A model generated the notes under the pieces. The model searched no databases. It was not told the origin of the DNA and was given only the letters and a program-made list of their open reading frames with translations. Source: Desulfuromonadales bacterium (GTDB taxonomy: Bacteria > Desulfobacterota > Desulfuromonadia > Desulfuromonadales > JAGXHI01). Taken from it: a stretch of 64,000 nucleotides of DNA. The translations under genes were made by a program, and so were the position numbers. Numbering within the stretch: the stretch's first letter is position 1; every line of letters starts with the position of its first letter. Of the stretch, positions 45,216-54,270 are shown in pieces. Location of the stretch: assembly GCA_024636295.1 (NCBI GenBank), contig JAGXHI010000045.1, forward strand, positions 1-64,000, in the 5' to 3' direction.

Positions 45216-45676
45216 TGGTATTTTCCTTTGCCGTTCATGCCCACGCCGGAACTGGTTGTTTTTTTGGTTTTATTTCTCTCAGGGAGAAGATAGCGATGGG
45301 TCACTTCGGCCGCGAGGGCTGCAAATTCTTCCGGAAACATCGGAGGACTTGTGTAACAGGGACGTTTTCCCCGGGTCGGTGTCGTAAAGCAGAGAGTCAG
45401 GGTGATATCGAAATCCTTCAGCCAGTCCAGGGGAAATCCGTATACCGCCACTGCATCCAGCAGATTGAGAAGGCCATAGCTTTTGAGCCGCCGGATGAAA
45501 TTCGGATCGATGGGAGAAACCCCTCCGAGCACCAGCTGCATTTCAGGGCAGAGCTCCCTCACCGTCTCTGCCCCAAGACGGGTCATCAAGGTGAATTCCT
45601 TCCATTCTGGATCCATCTGGAAATCCCAATGGGACAAATTATTCGGATCATTCCAGAATTTTACAGCCTCGATCAT
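45197..45676 (-). pseudogene. Scrambled glycoside-hydrolase (TIM-barrel) remnant
   Basis: The 159-residue ORF contains recognisable pieces of a clan-A-like glycoside hydrolase in the wrong order. First comes the acid/base strand segment AVKFWNDPNNLSHWDF and the later VYGFPLDW; then DITLTLCFTTPTRGKRPCYT and SPPMFPEEFAALAAEV, which should precede the WNEPN segment in such barrels. The acid/base Glu is also changed to Asp (WNDPNN). The flanks of a full barrel are missing. It is a rearranged remnant, not a working enzyme. Confidence 0.62.
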
Positions 45677-45766
45677 TCAAATACCCATCTTGGAAAAAGA
45701 CCAGTTTTTTACTGACCCAAATCTAACATGAACGGCGGATGTGTCAAGGAGGAGGGACAGTCGGAA

Positions 45767-46150
45767 TCAGGGGCGCCCGAGGACGATAGGATCATCGGTG
45801 CTGATGGTCGGACTCGTCTCGCGTCTTACGAACTCCACAGGCGGATAGTTCACCACGATTTCGGCTTCGGACTCGCGGAGAATACGGACCACATCTTCGT
45901 GCCCCGGCTGGGGCAGGGAAGAGATTTCCTCGGGATAACGTCGCATATGGCTGGACGAGTTCTTTGATCCAGGGCAATACATCACTACCGTGACAAATCG
46001 CCGGAAGACGCCGTCGGTCTGCTGCATTGGCGAATCGGTGGATATGAGCCGAGAGATCTCGAAGTGGTTGCCGCCCCGCTTGCAATGGAAGCGTTCTCCG
46101 ATACGCTTGGAAGGAAAACGATGATCCGCAAAACTACCTTGGGCCGCCAC
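45767..46150 (-). pseudogene. Fragment of an inositol-3-phosphate synthase-like gene
   Basis: The minus-strand ORF contains SHMRRYPEEISS, DVVRILRESEAEIVVNYPPV, which resembles the middle of Ino1-type inositol-3-phosphate synthases (MRRYPEE ... GAEVLVNYLPVGSEE). The match covers roughly 45836-45955 only; both flanks are unrelated or unrecognised, and the sequence after NYPPV diverges. Probably a decay remnant together with the neighbouring hydrolase and methyltransferase pieces. Confidence 0.52.
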
Positions 46151-46163
46151 ATCCGGAGGCGAA

Positions 46164-46535
46164 ATGAAACAGACGTCCTGGATTTACAGTTGGTTTAAGA
46201 TCTTTCTTTTCGGAGCGGTACTGATCGGGGCAGGATGCGCAAGCACGGAACCCAGACCGGAGCCGGTTACCGTACAAAAGATCCTTGACATGACACGAGC
46301 CGGACTCTCTTCCGAGGAAATTATTGCTGAAATCCGGAGCTCGGGAACGGTCTACAGGCTGGATGAGGCAAGGCTGACGGACTTGAAGGGTCGCGGTGTT
46401 CCTGATGACGTTCTCAATTACATGCAGAAAACCTATCAAGAAGAAAAGAGCCGTCTGAACGGACGTTCCATGACCCCGGCCGGGCCGGGCCTATTGTATG
46501 GGGGAAAACCCTCCGACTGGCCCTACGCCAGATAA
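46164..46535 (+). CDS. Small predicted lipoprotein
   Basis: Protein of 123 residues with a lipoprotein signal ([14 protein letters not shown]), then a helical domain, [20 protein letters not shown] and [20 protein letters not shown]. This helical pattern is frequent in small lipoproteins of Deltaproteobacteria. The tail is rich in Gly/Pro ([17 protein letters not shown]). Start ATG 46164 has AGGCGA before it. Function unknown. Confidence 0.75.
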   Translation: MKQTSWIYSWFKIFLFGAVLIGAGCASTEPRPEPVTVQKILDMTRAGLSSEEIIAEIRSSGTVYRLDEARLTDLKGRGVPDDVLNYMQKTYQEEKSRLNGRSMTPAGPGLLYGGKPSDWPYAR

Positions 46536-46605
46536 TTCCGCCGGGAGTCTGCACGCTTCAGGGGCGGTATTGAGCTCCCGCAATTCCAAAGAGGTTCGAG
46601 CGACA

Positions 46606-46932
46606 ATGTCATGGTCCTTTCTTTTTCTCGCAGGCTGTTTTGAGGTCGTCTGGGCGATCGGACTTAAATTTTCGGATGGATTCAGCAGGCTGGCGCCTAG
46701 CCTGGTGACCATTGTCGCCATGGGGATCAGCTTTCTTTTGCTGGCCCAGGCGCTGAAGACAATTCCCGTAGGAACCGGGTATGCCGTCTGGACCGGCATC
46801 GGAGCGGTCGGGACGGCGCTGCTGGGAATCATGGTTCTCGGTGAACCCGCAAGCCCGTGGAGAATCTCCTGCATTCTCTTGATCGTTGCCGGGATTGTGG
46901 GGCTGGGAGTATCTTCAGGATTTGAGAGCTGA
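46606..46932 (+). CDS. sugE: SMR-family guanidinium exporter SugE/Gdx
   Basis: Small multidrug resistance family protein of 108 residues with four transmembrane helices. Strong resemblance to Sug[21 protein letters not shown] (with the essential Glu14), [34 protein letters not shown]-like [25 protein letters not shown]. This branch exports guanidinium in exchange for protons. The track start is upstream; ATG 46606 gives the usual length. No guanidine riboswitch was found in the short upstream gap. Confidence 0.9.
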   Translation: MSWSFLFLAGCFEVVWAIGLKFSDGFSRLAPSLVTIVAMGISFLLLAQALKTIPVGTGYAVWTGIGAVGTALLGIMVLGEPASPWRISCILLIVAGIVGLGVSSGFES

Positions 46933-46994
46933 AGCTTCCAGGGAATCAGGTGGTACAGGATTATAAAAACAGACTTGAGAAAATGGAGGACGAA

Positions 46995-47249
46995 ATGGCA
47001 AAGAAACACGGACCCACCATCAAAGATGACGAGCAGTATGAAGAACTTCGGAAGCAGGGAATGAGCAAGGAAAAGGCGGCTCGTATTGCCAATACCCCAA
47101 GGAAGGAAGCCGCAAAAAAAGGTGGTGAATCGGCAAAATATGAGGAGTGGAACAAGGATGAATTATATCAGAAGGCGAAGGAGGTCGGGATCGAAGGACG
47201 CTCCAATATGAAAAAGGAGGAATTGATCGATGCCCTCCGGCACCATTGA
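46995..47249 (+). CDS. Small Rho-N-like domain protein
   Basis: Soluble, charged protein of 84 residues. The N-terminal half (YEELRKQGMSKEKAARIAN) is helical; the C-terminal part (WNKDELYQKAKEVGIEGRSN, MKKEELIDALR) looks like the Rho termination factor N-terminal/SAP-like helix-extended fold that binds nucleic acid. ATG 46995 has GGAGGA 5 bases upstream; the first ATG 46983 is less likely. Related small proteins are common but uncharacterised. Confidence 0.75.
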   Translation: MAKKHGPTIKDDEQYEELRKQGMSKEKAARIANTPRKEAAKKGGESAKYEEWNKDELYQKAKEVGIEGRSNMKKEELIDALRHH

Positions 47250-47270
47250 AAACTGCTGGAGTGATTGTTC

Positions 47271-47837
47271 TCAACCCTGGAAATGATCCGCAAGTATCCG
47301 GATTCCGATGAGGATCAGAAGTACGCCCCCGAAGATTTCCACCTTCTTGCCCCAGAGGGCGCCGATTTTGCTGCCCAGCAGCATTCCTGCCACCGTAAGG
47401 GCGGCGCATACGATTCCGATCAGAAGGGCGGGAGCCCAGATTGCAACTCCGAGGGCGGCCAGGGAAAGTCCGACCGCAAGCGCGTCGATGCTGGTGGCCA
47501 CCGACAGGACCAGCAATGTCCAACCCCGGGTCGGGTCCGAAGGTCGTTTAGCCCCCGGAGCGTTATTTGAACCCGCCTCGCGGATCATTCGCACTCCGAC
47601 CAGCACCAGAAGGACGAAAGCCACCCAGTGGTCAAAGGCGGAAATCCATCGATGGATGCTCATCCCCGCCAGCCATCCAAGCACCGGCATCAGTGCCTGA
47701 AAAAGACCGAAATGGAAACCGAGGCGAAAAAGGTGCCTGGGCGTCACCGAAGTGAGTGTTATTCCCGCTCCCAATGCCACCGCAAAGGCATCCATTGCCA
47801 GAGCGACCGCAATTCCCAACAGTGTCGGCCATCCCAT
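47271..47837 (-). CDS. mntP: Manganese efflux pump MntP
   Basis: Inner-membrane Mn2+ exporter of 188 residues with six helices in two repeats. The conserved Asp pairs are in IAVALAMDAFAVALGAG and SVATSIDALAVGLSLA. Met21 of the track ORF (47837) is used because AGGAAGG lies just upstream. A yybP-ykoY Mn riboswitch was looked for in the leader and not convincingly found. It is convergent with the Rho-N-like gene. Confidence 0.92.
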   Translation of the reverse strand: MGWPTLLGIAVALAMDAFAVALGAGITLTSVTPRHLFRLGFHFGLFQALMPVLGWLAGMSIHRWISAFDHWVAFVLLVLVGVRMIREAGSNNAPGAKRPSDPTRGWTLLVLSVATSIDALAVGLSLAALGVAIWAPALLIGIVCAALTVAGMLLGSKIGALWGKKVEIFGGVLLILIGIRILADHFQG

Positions 47838-48093
47838 CCGAAATTCCTTCCTCTTAACCCGGAGCATTTTCCCGTTGCCCACTGAAAATGTCAACATTCA
47901 ATCCGGTGGACCCCCGGTGAGAGTCGAAGAGGCTTGCCAAAAGTCCCACGTAAAGTATAGGATGGGAGTTCGGTTGAGGAGCGGTTCTTCTCTCAGCAGC
48001 TTCATTCGCGGTGGTGTGAAAATTTTCCGCGGATGTTTATAGCGAAAATGCATAAAGGGTATCCTGGAAGGGAAAAATAGAAGGGAAAAATCC

Positions 48094-48882
48094 ATGAGAA
48101 TGATTCTTATAACCCTGATCTTCGTCCTCCTCGCTTTTACCGGGGTTCATGCCTTTACTCCCGAAGGGTGCGGCACCGGTAAGTGCACCGATTGTCACAG
48201 CCTTTCAGTAGAAGAAGCAGGTGGTCTTCTGGAGAAGGGCGTGGACAAGGTCCTCAGTGTCGGATCTTCCGAGGTGCCTGGTCTGTGGCTGGTCGAAGTG
48301 GAAAAGGCAGGACAAAAGTTTCCCATCTATCTCGACTATTCCAAGTCGTACGTTATTGCCGGCAATGTGATCCGGCTTCAGGACAACGAAAATATCACCG
48401 CCCGGGAAAAGGCGCGCCTGAACAGAGTGGACGTTTCAAAAATTCCCTTGGAGGATGCCCTGCTGGTGGGGAGTCCTCAAGCCTCCACCAAAGCGATCGT
48501 ATTTACAGATCCCGAATGTCCTTTCTGCAAACGGCTTCACCATGAGCTGAAGGAAGTCGTGAGGCGGGATTCCGGGATCGCATTTCTGATCAAGCTCTTT
48601 CCCTTGGAAAGGCATCCCAACGCCTACCCGATTTCAAAAAGTATCGTGTGCAATGATTCCCTCCAGATGCTGGAGGACAGCTTCGAAGGGAAGCCCGTCC
48701 CTCCGCCGCTTTGCAAAACCGATGCGATCGATGAAAATATCGCCCTGGCGGCCGAATTGGGGATTCAATCCACCCCGACGCTGATCCTGCCCGATGGGAC
48801 GGTTCTTCCCGGATATAAAAAGGCGGATGACCTGCTGACCGTTCTCGGTTCCCGAAACTCGCCGGCCACTGCGGGCAAATAA
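48094..48882 (+). CDS. DsbC-like thiol:disulfide isomerase with N-terminal haem c motif
   Basis: Periplasmic protein of 262 residues. Signal peptide MRMILITLIFVLLAFTGVHA; then CTDCH at 31-35, a c-type haem attachment motif, with two more Cys residues or thiols nearby (EGCGTGKC). A DsbC-like N-terminal domain follows, then a thioredoxin fold with active site CPFC (142-145) in FTDPECPFCKRLHHEL and the cis-Pro segment IQSTPTLILPDG. It probably isomerises or reduces disulfides, perhaps during cytochrome c maturation, with the haem supplying or sensing electrons. Confidence 0.85.
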   Translation: MRMILITLIFVLLAFTGVHAFTPEGCGTGKCTDCHSLSVEEAGGLLEKGVDKVLSVGSSEVPGLWLVEVEKAGQKFPIYLDYSKSYVIAGNVIRLQDNENITAREKARLNRVDVSKIPLEDALLVGSPQASTKAIVFTDPECPFCKRLHHELKEVVRRDSGIAFLIKLFPLERHPNAYPISKSIVCNDSLQMLEDSFEGKPVPPPLCKTDAIDENIALAAELGIQSTPTLILPDGTVLPGYKKADDLLTVLGSRNSPATAGK

Positions 48883-48948
48883 CTTGCTTTCATGGCGGAG
48901 ATCTGCTAAATCTTCGCTGATTTAAGTATATAAGGGAGGAAAATCCTG

Positions 48949-49716
48949 ATGAAGTTGATGGAAGGGAAACGCGGTCTTATTTTCGGTCTGGCCAACGAGA
49001 TGAGTATCGCGTGGGGGATTGCAAAAGAATTGAAAGCACAGGGCGCGGAACTTGGGTTTACCTATCTGAACGAAGCCCTTGAAAGACGGGTGCGCCCCCT
49101 GGCTGAAAGTCTGGGTGCGGATCTGATCGTCCCCTGCGATGTGGCCAGCGACGAAGATATCGAAAGAACCTTTGATGCCGCGAGGGAGCGCTGGGGAGAG
49201 CTGGATTTTGTGGTTCATTCCGTTGCCTTCGCAAATCGGGAAGATCTGAAGATTCCGTTCAGTCAGACCAGCCGCGACGGATTCAAACTTGCCCTGGACA
49301 TCAGCGCCTATTCGCTCGTGGCAGTCGCCCGCAGGGCGATCCCCCTGATGAAAGAGGGCGGCAGCATCGTTTCCATGACCTACCTGGGATCGCAGCGGGT
49401 GATTCCAAACTACAATGTCATGGGGGTGGCAAAAGCCGCTCTGGAGGCTTCTGTACGATATCTGGCCGCTGAACTGGGGGAGCAGAATATCCGGGTCAAC
49501 GCCGTTTCCGCCGGACCCATCAAAACCCTGGCCGCTTCCGGCATTGCCAATTTCAGAGAGAAACTGAAGCTGATGGACGAGCGCAGCCCCATGCGACGCT
49601 GTATTTCACAAGAAGAGGTCGGAAAATCCGTCCTGTACCTGCTGTCCGATCTTGCCAGCGGTGTGACAGGGGAGATTCATTACGTGGATGGCGGGTATAA
49701 TATACAAGGGGCCTGA
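48949..49716 (+). CDS. fabI: Enoyl-[acyl-carrier-protein] reductase (NADH) FabI
   Basis: Last reductive step of fatty acid elongation, 255 residues. The FabI cofactor motif GLANEMSIAWGIAKEL, DFVVHSVAFAN, SMTYLGSQRVIPNYNVMGVAKAALEASVRYLA (catalytic Tyr and Lys) and the C-terminal EIHYVDGGYNI are all present. GGGAGGA precedes ATG 48949. It ends at a strong terminator. Confidence 0.95.
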   Translation: MKLMEGKRGLIFGLANEMSIAWGIAKELKAQGAELGFTYLNEALERRVRPLAESLGADLIVPCDVASDEDIERTFDAARERWGELDFVVHSVAFANREDLKIPFSQTSRDGFKLALDISAYSLVAVARRAIPLMKEGGSIVSMTYLGSQRVIPNYNVMGVAKAALEASVRYLAAELGEQNIRVNAVSAGPIKTLAASGIANFREKLKLMDERSPMRRCISQEEVGKSVLYLLSDLASGVTGEIHYVDGGYNIQGA

Positions 49717-49742
49717 TTTCTCTTCATCCATAATGCACCGAA

Positions 49743-49769
49743 GAGGGCCTCGCAGGCCCTCTTTTTTTT
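49743..49769 (+). terminator. Rho-independent terminator after fabI
   Basis: GAGGGCCT and AGGCCCTC form an 8-bp stem around CGC, followed by eight T residues. Confidence 0.93.
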
Positions 49770-49785
49770 CCCAAAGGGGAAGGAT

Positions 49786-51429
49786 TTGATTCACGGAAAT
49801 ACCACGGGATTAAAGCCCAGTCAGCTTCAGGCGCTGGAGCGCATCTACCGCCGCCGAATTCCCTCCGATCAGGTTATCACTCCCGAACTGGCGCGATTCA
49901 TTGCTGAGCGTTCACACGATCTGCGGCGTCAGGTGGGCATTATCGCCGATCGCCAGGGGACGGTTCGGTATGTGATCGTGGGGGATGACCGGGAAATAGT
50001 GATTCCCGATCTTTCGAATTACGGTCTGGGGCGCAGCGGCTTGCGGGGGCTGAGATGTATCCATACGCATTTAAAAGGGGAGACCCTTTCCCGGGACGAT
50101 CTCAACGATCTGGCCCTGCTTCGGCTCGATATGATGGTGGCCCTCACCCTGGATAAGGATGGGCAGCCCGAGAAAATCCATTATGCGCACATTCTCCCTC
50201 ACAACCCCGAGGGAAGGAGCGTCGAGGTTCTTGAGAATCCGTCCATCCACGGATTCGATCTGAACCTTGCATTCTTTCTCCGGTCTCTCGAAGCGGAGCT
50301 GGAGCAGAAAGCCGCGGAGACCGTCGATCTTTCCGACGGACGAGAGAGGGCGATTCTTATCTCCGCGAGCACCGAGCCCTGGCAGGAGACCGCGGATTCC
50401 CTGGATGAGCTGTCCGAGCTTGCCCGAACAGCCGATGTGCTGGTGCTGGACAGGGTGGTGCAGCGCCCACGCCGACTGAATCCCAAATACCTCATGGGAG
50501 AGGGCAAAATCAAGGAAGTGATTATCCGTGCCCTGCAGGAGAGGGCTACCCTGCTGATCTTTGATCAGGAGCTTTCCCCGGCTCAGGTGCGGGCCATCTC
50601 CGAGATCACAGAGATGAAGGTCATCGACCGCACCCAGCTGATTCTGGATATTTTCGCCCGGCGGGCCCACACCCGGGACGGAAAGGTTCAGGTGGAGCTT
50701 GCTCAGCTGAAATATATTCTGCCCAGGCTGACCGGTCGGGGGATCGCCTTTTCTCGACTGATGGGAGGTATCGGCGGACGCGGGCCGGGAGAAACCAAGC
50801 TCGAAATCGATCGACGGCGCATCCGCGACCGGATTACCCGACTGGAGAACGAACTCAAGTCCCTCTCGCGTGGCCGCCTGCAGCGGCGTCAGCGCCGAAT
50901 CCGTGCGGGAGTGCCCATTGCATCCATCGTCGGATATACCAATGCCGGAAAATCGACCTTGCTCAACGCCCTGACCCAGAGCAAGGTCCTGACGGAAGAC
51001 CTGCTTTTCGCCACCCTGGATACGGCCACTCGCCGCCTGAGGTTTCCCCAGGAGCGGGAGGTCATCATTACCGATACAGTTGGTTTCATTCGGAAACTCC
51101 CGAAAAGCCTCCTCGGAGCATTCAAGGCGACTCTGGAGGAGCTGGAAGACGCCGATCTGCTTTTGCACGTCGTTGATCTCTCCAATCCGCGATTCGAAGA
51201 ACAAATCCGGGCGGTCGAGCGCGTCCTGGACGATCTAGATCTGAACCGAATTCCCCGACTGCTTATTTTCAACAAGATCGACATGGTGCCGGAGGCGGAA
51301 GTCTCCGCATTCCGCCGTCGATTCGAAGCCGTTCCCGTCAGCGCCAGAAACCGTCGAACCTTTGCTCAGCTGCTCTCCGAGCTTGAACGACGCCTCTGGC
51401 CCCATCAAGCAGAAACCCTTGACATGTAA
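49786..51429 (+). CDS. hflX: GTPase HflX
   Basis: Ribosome-associated GTPase that rescues or splits stalled ribosomes. 547 residues, longer than E. coli HflX because of an extra N-terminal region (about 1-170). HflX domain LDRVVQRPRRLNPKYLMGEGKI and GGIGGRGPGETKLEIDRR; G1 GYTNAGKSTLLNAL, G3 DTVGFIRKLP, G4 NKIDM. The start is TTG 49786 with AAAGGGGAAGGA upstream; no ATG lies close enough. Confidence 0.95.
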   Translation: MIHGNTTGLKPSQLQALERIYRRRIPSDQVITPELARFIAERSHDLRRQVGIIADRQGTVRYVIVGDDREIVIPDLSNYGLGRSGLRGLRCIHTHLKGETLSRDDLNDLALLRLDMMVALTLDKDGQPEKIHYAHILPHNPEGRSVEVLENPSIHGFDLNLAFFLRSLEAELEQKAAETVDLSDGRERAILISASTEPWQETADSLDELSELARTADVLVLDRVVQRPRRLNPKYLMGEGKIKEVIIRALQERATLLIFDQELSPAQVRAISEITEMKVIDRTQLILDIFARRAHTRDGKVQVELAQLKYILPRLTGRGIAFSRLMGGIGGRGPGETKLEIDRRRIRDRITRLENELKSLSRGRLQRRQRRIRAGVPIASIVGYTNAGKSTLLNALTQSKVLTEDLLFATLDTATRRLRFPQEREVIITDTVGFIRKLPKSLLGAFKATLEELEDADLLLHVVDLSNPRFEEQIRAVERVLDDLDLNRIPRLLIFNKIDMVPEAEVSAFRRRFEAVPVSARNRRTFAQLLSELERRLWPHQAETLDM

Positions 51430-51486
51430 GCTTTTTTTGTTTAGCCTTGGGAGTCATTGAATGCATTTTTTTCAGGAGGATTTTTG

Positions 51487-53406
51487 ATGAAATGGCGGTT
51501 TTTGCTGGTGTTGCCATTAGTGGGAGGGTGCGCATTACACAACGGCCCCGTTCCTTCCGTTCCAGTTTCTGAAACTGTTCCATCCCGCATCGAATCCAAA
51601 GTGCTCGAATCCGACGCTGCAGCCGCCGATTCCCTCCCTGCAATTCTTCCCTCGGGACGGGTGCTCTGGTCGCTTCAAACCGGTTTATTTTTTCCCGAAA
51701 CCCTTCATGCATACAGTCTCCTGAGTGAAATCGATTCACTGCCCCTTGATCCCGAGGCGTTGAGCGAGGACCTTCCTGATCCGGAAACGCTCGATGACAA
51801 TCGGGTGCTTTCAGGTGTCGGCGTGAATCCGCCGGAAGATGAAGGCAAGACGATCGTCCCCCCCGCTGTTACATACGATTTCCCCGTGGTGGAGAATGAA
51901 AAAGTTCGTTACTTCATCGACTATTTCACCGGACCGGCACGCAAGACCTTTACCCGCTGGATGGAGAGATCGGGGCGATACCTGCCGATGATGAAAACGA
52001 TTTTCGAGGAGGAAGGGCTGCCCCAGGACCTCGTTTATCTGGCCATGGTGGAGTCGGGTTTCAATCCCAGGGCTTACAGCTGGGCTCATGCCGTTGGTCC
52101 CTGGCAGTTTATTGCGAGCACCGGAACCATGTACGGCCTCGAAAGCGACTGGTGGCGGGATGAGCGTCGGGATTTTGAAAAATCCACCCGTGCCGCCGCC
52201 CGTTTTCTCAAGCAGCTTTACGTCACCTGGGACGACTGGTATCTGGCGGTGGCATCCTACAACGCCGGCGCCGGGAAAATCTCCCGTGCCATAAAAATGT
52301 ACAACACCCGGGATTTCTGGGAACTGAGCCGTGGTCGCTATCTGCAGACGGAAACCAAGAATTACGTCCCCAAACTGCTGGCGGTTCTGCTGATCGCCAA
52401 AAATCTGGAAGATTACGGATTTCACGACCTCGAATATCATTCGCCTCTTTCTTACGAAGTAGTGGAGGTCCCCACTTCCACCGATCTCGAGCTGGTAGCC
52501 AAACTCTGCGAAATTGATTACGAAGAAATCAAGGATCTGAATCCGGAACTTCTGCGCTGGTGCACTCCGCCGGGAGTCCGGAATTATCCGGTGCGGATTC
52601 CGGCGGAAAAAAAGGATATCTTTGAAGAAAAATACTCCCTTGTTCCTGAAACAGAGCGCGCCAATTACCTTCGGCACCGGATTCGAAGCGGCGATACCTT
52701 GCTGGGATTGGCCCATAAATACAATGTGCGGGTTCAGGATATCAAATCACTGAACAACATCCGGAATCCAAAGGCCCTGCGAATCGGCGCCAATCTGATT
52801 CTTCCTCGCAAGGAAGGACTCAGCAGCAAGCCTCTTGATGAATTGCGCGACGATTATGATCGGACGCGGCGTCGCACATATACGGTTCGCGGGGGAGACA
52901 GCCTCTGGTCCATCGGACGTAAATTCAGTATAAGCGAAAAGCAGTTGCGCGTCTGGAATAAGCTGGGTTGGAGCAACACCATCCGTCCGGGCCAGGTCCT
53001 CGCCGTATCTCAAAAGGGCGCCCCGTCACAGTCGCGCGCAACGTCGACGGCAAAGACCGGAAAGTCCGCCGTTGAGACCAGTTATAAGGTTCGCTCGGGA
53101 GATAATCTGTGGAAAATCGCCCGAGCCCATGGAGTCGGTGTCGACCAGCTTCGCAGCTGGAACAATTTGTCCACGAAGCACGTCCTGCAGCCTGGGGACA
53201 GGCTAAAAATCAAGGGAACGGCCTCTTCCGAAGACGTTCGGAAGATTGTTCACCAGGTCCGATCGGGCGACACGCTTTGGGATATCGGCCGGCATTACGA
53301 TGTGAGAGCCCGCGAAATCATGGACTGGAACAATCTTGCGGAAAACCACATTCTCCGCCCCGGCGAGCGGTTGACCATCCTGGTCCCTTCCGGCCAGAAA
53401 AGCTGA
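51487..53406 (+). CDS. mltD: Lytic transglycosylase, MltD-like, with LysM repeats
   Basis: Outer-membrane-type lipoprotein of 639 residues (signal FLLVLPLVGGCAL). SLT catalytic domain at about 140-290: catalytic Glu in LAMVESGFNPRAYSWAHAVGPWQF and YLAVASYNAGAGKI. Four LysM modules follow, beginning IRSGDTLLGLAHKY, VRGGDSLWSIGRKF, VRSGDNLWKIARAHG and VRSGDTLWDIGRHY, so one or two more than usual. It cleaves peptidoglycan glycan strands. ATG 51487 with AGGAGG upstream is used instead of the track start. Confidence 0.93.
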   Translation: MKWRFLLVLPLVGGCALHNGPVPSVPVSETVPSRIESKVLESDAAAADSLPAILPSGRVLWSLQTGLFFPETLHAYSLLSEIDSLPLDPEALSEDLPDPETLDDNRVLSGVGVNPPEDEGKTIVPPAVTYDFPVVENEKVRYFIDYFTGPARKTFTRWMERSGRYLPMMKTIFEEEGLPQDLVYLAMVESGFNPRAYSWAHAVGPWQFIASTGTMYGLESDWWRDERRDFEKSTRAAARFLKQLYVTWDDWYLAVASYNAGAGKISRAIKMYNTRDFWELSRGRYLQTETKNYVPKLLAVLLIAKNLEDYGFHDLEYHSPLSYEVVEVPTSTDLELVAKLCEIDYEEIKDLNPELLRWCTPPGVRNYPVRIPAEKKDIFEEKYSLVPETERANYLRHRIRSGDTLLGLAHKYNVRVQDIKSLNNIRNPKALRIGANLILPRKEGLSSKPLDELRDDYDRTRRRTYTVRGGDSLWSIGRKFSISEKQLRVWNKLGWSNTIRPGQVLAVSQKGAPSQSRATSTAKTGKSAVETSYKVRSGDNLWKIARAHGVGVDQLRSWNNLSTKHVLQPGDRLKIKGTASSEDVRKIVHQVRSGDTLWDIGRHYDVRAREIMDWNNLAENHILRPGERLTILVPSGQKS

Positions 53407-53542
53407 GACCGCCGCATCTTGATTCCCTCGTTCGCGGCCTCCCATATCTTTTTCGGAGGAGGGCGGACGGGGTTTACTTTTGATAAGGACGTTGGTAGAC
53501 TCACCACGTTTTTAAATCTGCCGAAAGGACTGCACCCCCCGC

Positions 53543-54268
53543 ATGTACAACCTGCTCATTTCACTGGTATTTTCCACGATCGTCGCACTCTTGGTCGAGT
53601 TCTTCACGGATTGGAATTTCTGGATTCCTTCGGCAATCGGACTTGTAGTCTTTACGGCGACTTACATTCTGCTTATTCGCCTGATCATGAAAAAGGTCTC
53701 GGCTCTGATGGAAACCGCTCAGCGGGATATCCAGGCGGGCCGTACTGAGAAGGCGGTTCAGAACCTGAAAAGCGGATTTCGGTATGCACGCTGGCAGTTT
53801 TACATCCGAGGACAGATCAACGCCCAGATCGGCATGATTCTTTATCTGAAGAGAGATTTCGCAGCGGCCATGGAATACCTGCAGAAGGGATTCGTCCGCC
53901 ACTGGGTGGCCATGGGAATGCTCGGAGTCTCCTACATGAAACGCAACAAGCCGGCCAAAATGATCGAAACGTTCGATAAGGCAACAGCGGCCAACAAGAA
54001 GGAACCCATGTTGTGGAATTTGTACGCCTTCTGCCTCGAGCGTATTGGTGAGCGGGATAAAGCCGTTCAGGTTCTGGAAAAAGGGTTGAAAAAGACCGGG
54101 GGGGATGAACGGCTTCAGGCAAATCTGGAAGCCCTGAATACGGGCCGGAAAATGAAGATGAAGGGCTACGGGGACCTCTGGTATCAGTTCCATCTGGAGA
54201 AACCCGGTGCTCTTCTTAAACAGCAAACCCGTGCCGTTCAGGGGCGGCGCAAGATCGTTCGTAGATAA
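53543..54268 (+). CDS. Membrane-anchored tetratricopeptide-like protein
   Basis: Protein of 241 residues. Two N-terminal transmembrane helices (LLISLVFSTIVALLVEFF and WIPSAIGLVVFTATYILLIRL) precede TPR-like helical repeats (DIQAGRTEKAVQNLKSGF, LKRDFAAAMEYLQKGF, YAFCLERIGERDKAVQVLEKGL) in the cytoplasm. The C terminus is basic. It lies 2 bases before the Smr gene, so they are cotranscribed. Function unknown; probably a scaffold. Confidence 0.82.
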   Translation: MYNLLISLVFSTIVALLVEFFTDWNFWIPSAIGLVVFTATYILLIRLIMKKVSALMETAQRDIQAGRTEKAVQNLKSGFRYARWQFYIRGQINAQIGMILYLKRDFAAAMEYLQKGFVRHWVAMGMLGVSYMKRNKPAKMIETFDKATAANKKEPMLWNLYAFCLERIGERDKAVQVLEKGLKKTGGDERLQANLEALNTGRKMKMKGYGDLWYQFHLEKPGALLKQQTRAVQGRRKIVRR

Positions 54269-54270
54269 CG

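Noticed and set aside
44448-45293. 281-residue plus-strand ORF across the graveyard
   Set aside because: It is antisense to the histidine phosphatase with its RHG and SHGD motifs; no recognisable protein.
46536-46605. Guanidine riboswitch before sugE
   Set aside because: Looked for ykkC-type structure and paired hairpins with ACGR loops; the 70-base gap contains neither.
47838-48093. yybP-ykoY manganese riboswitch before mntP
   Set aside because: No convincing match to the conserved core on the minus strand of this leader; only a TTGACA-like site was seen.
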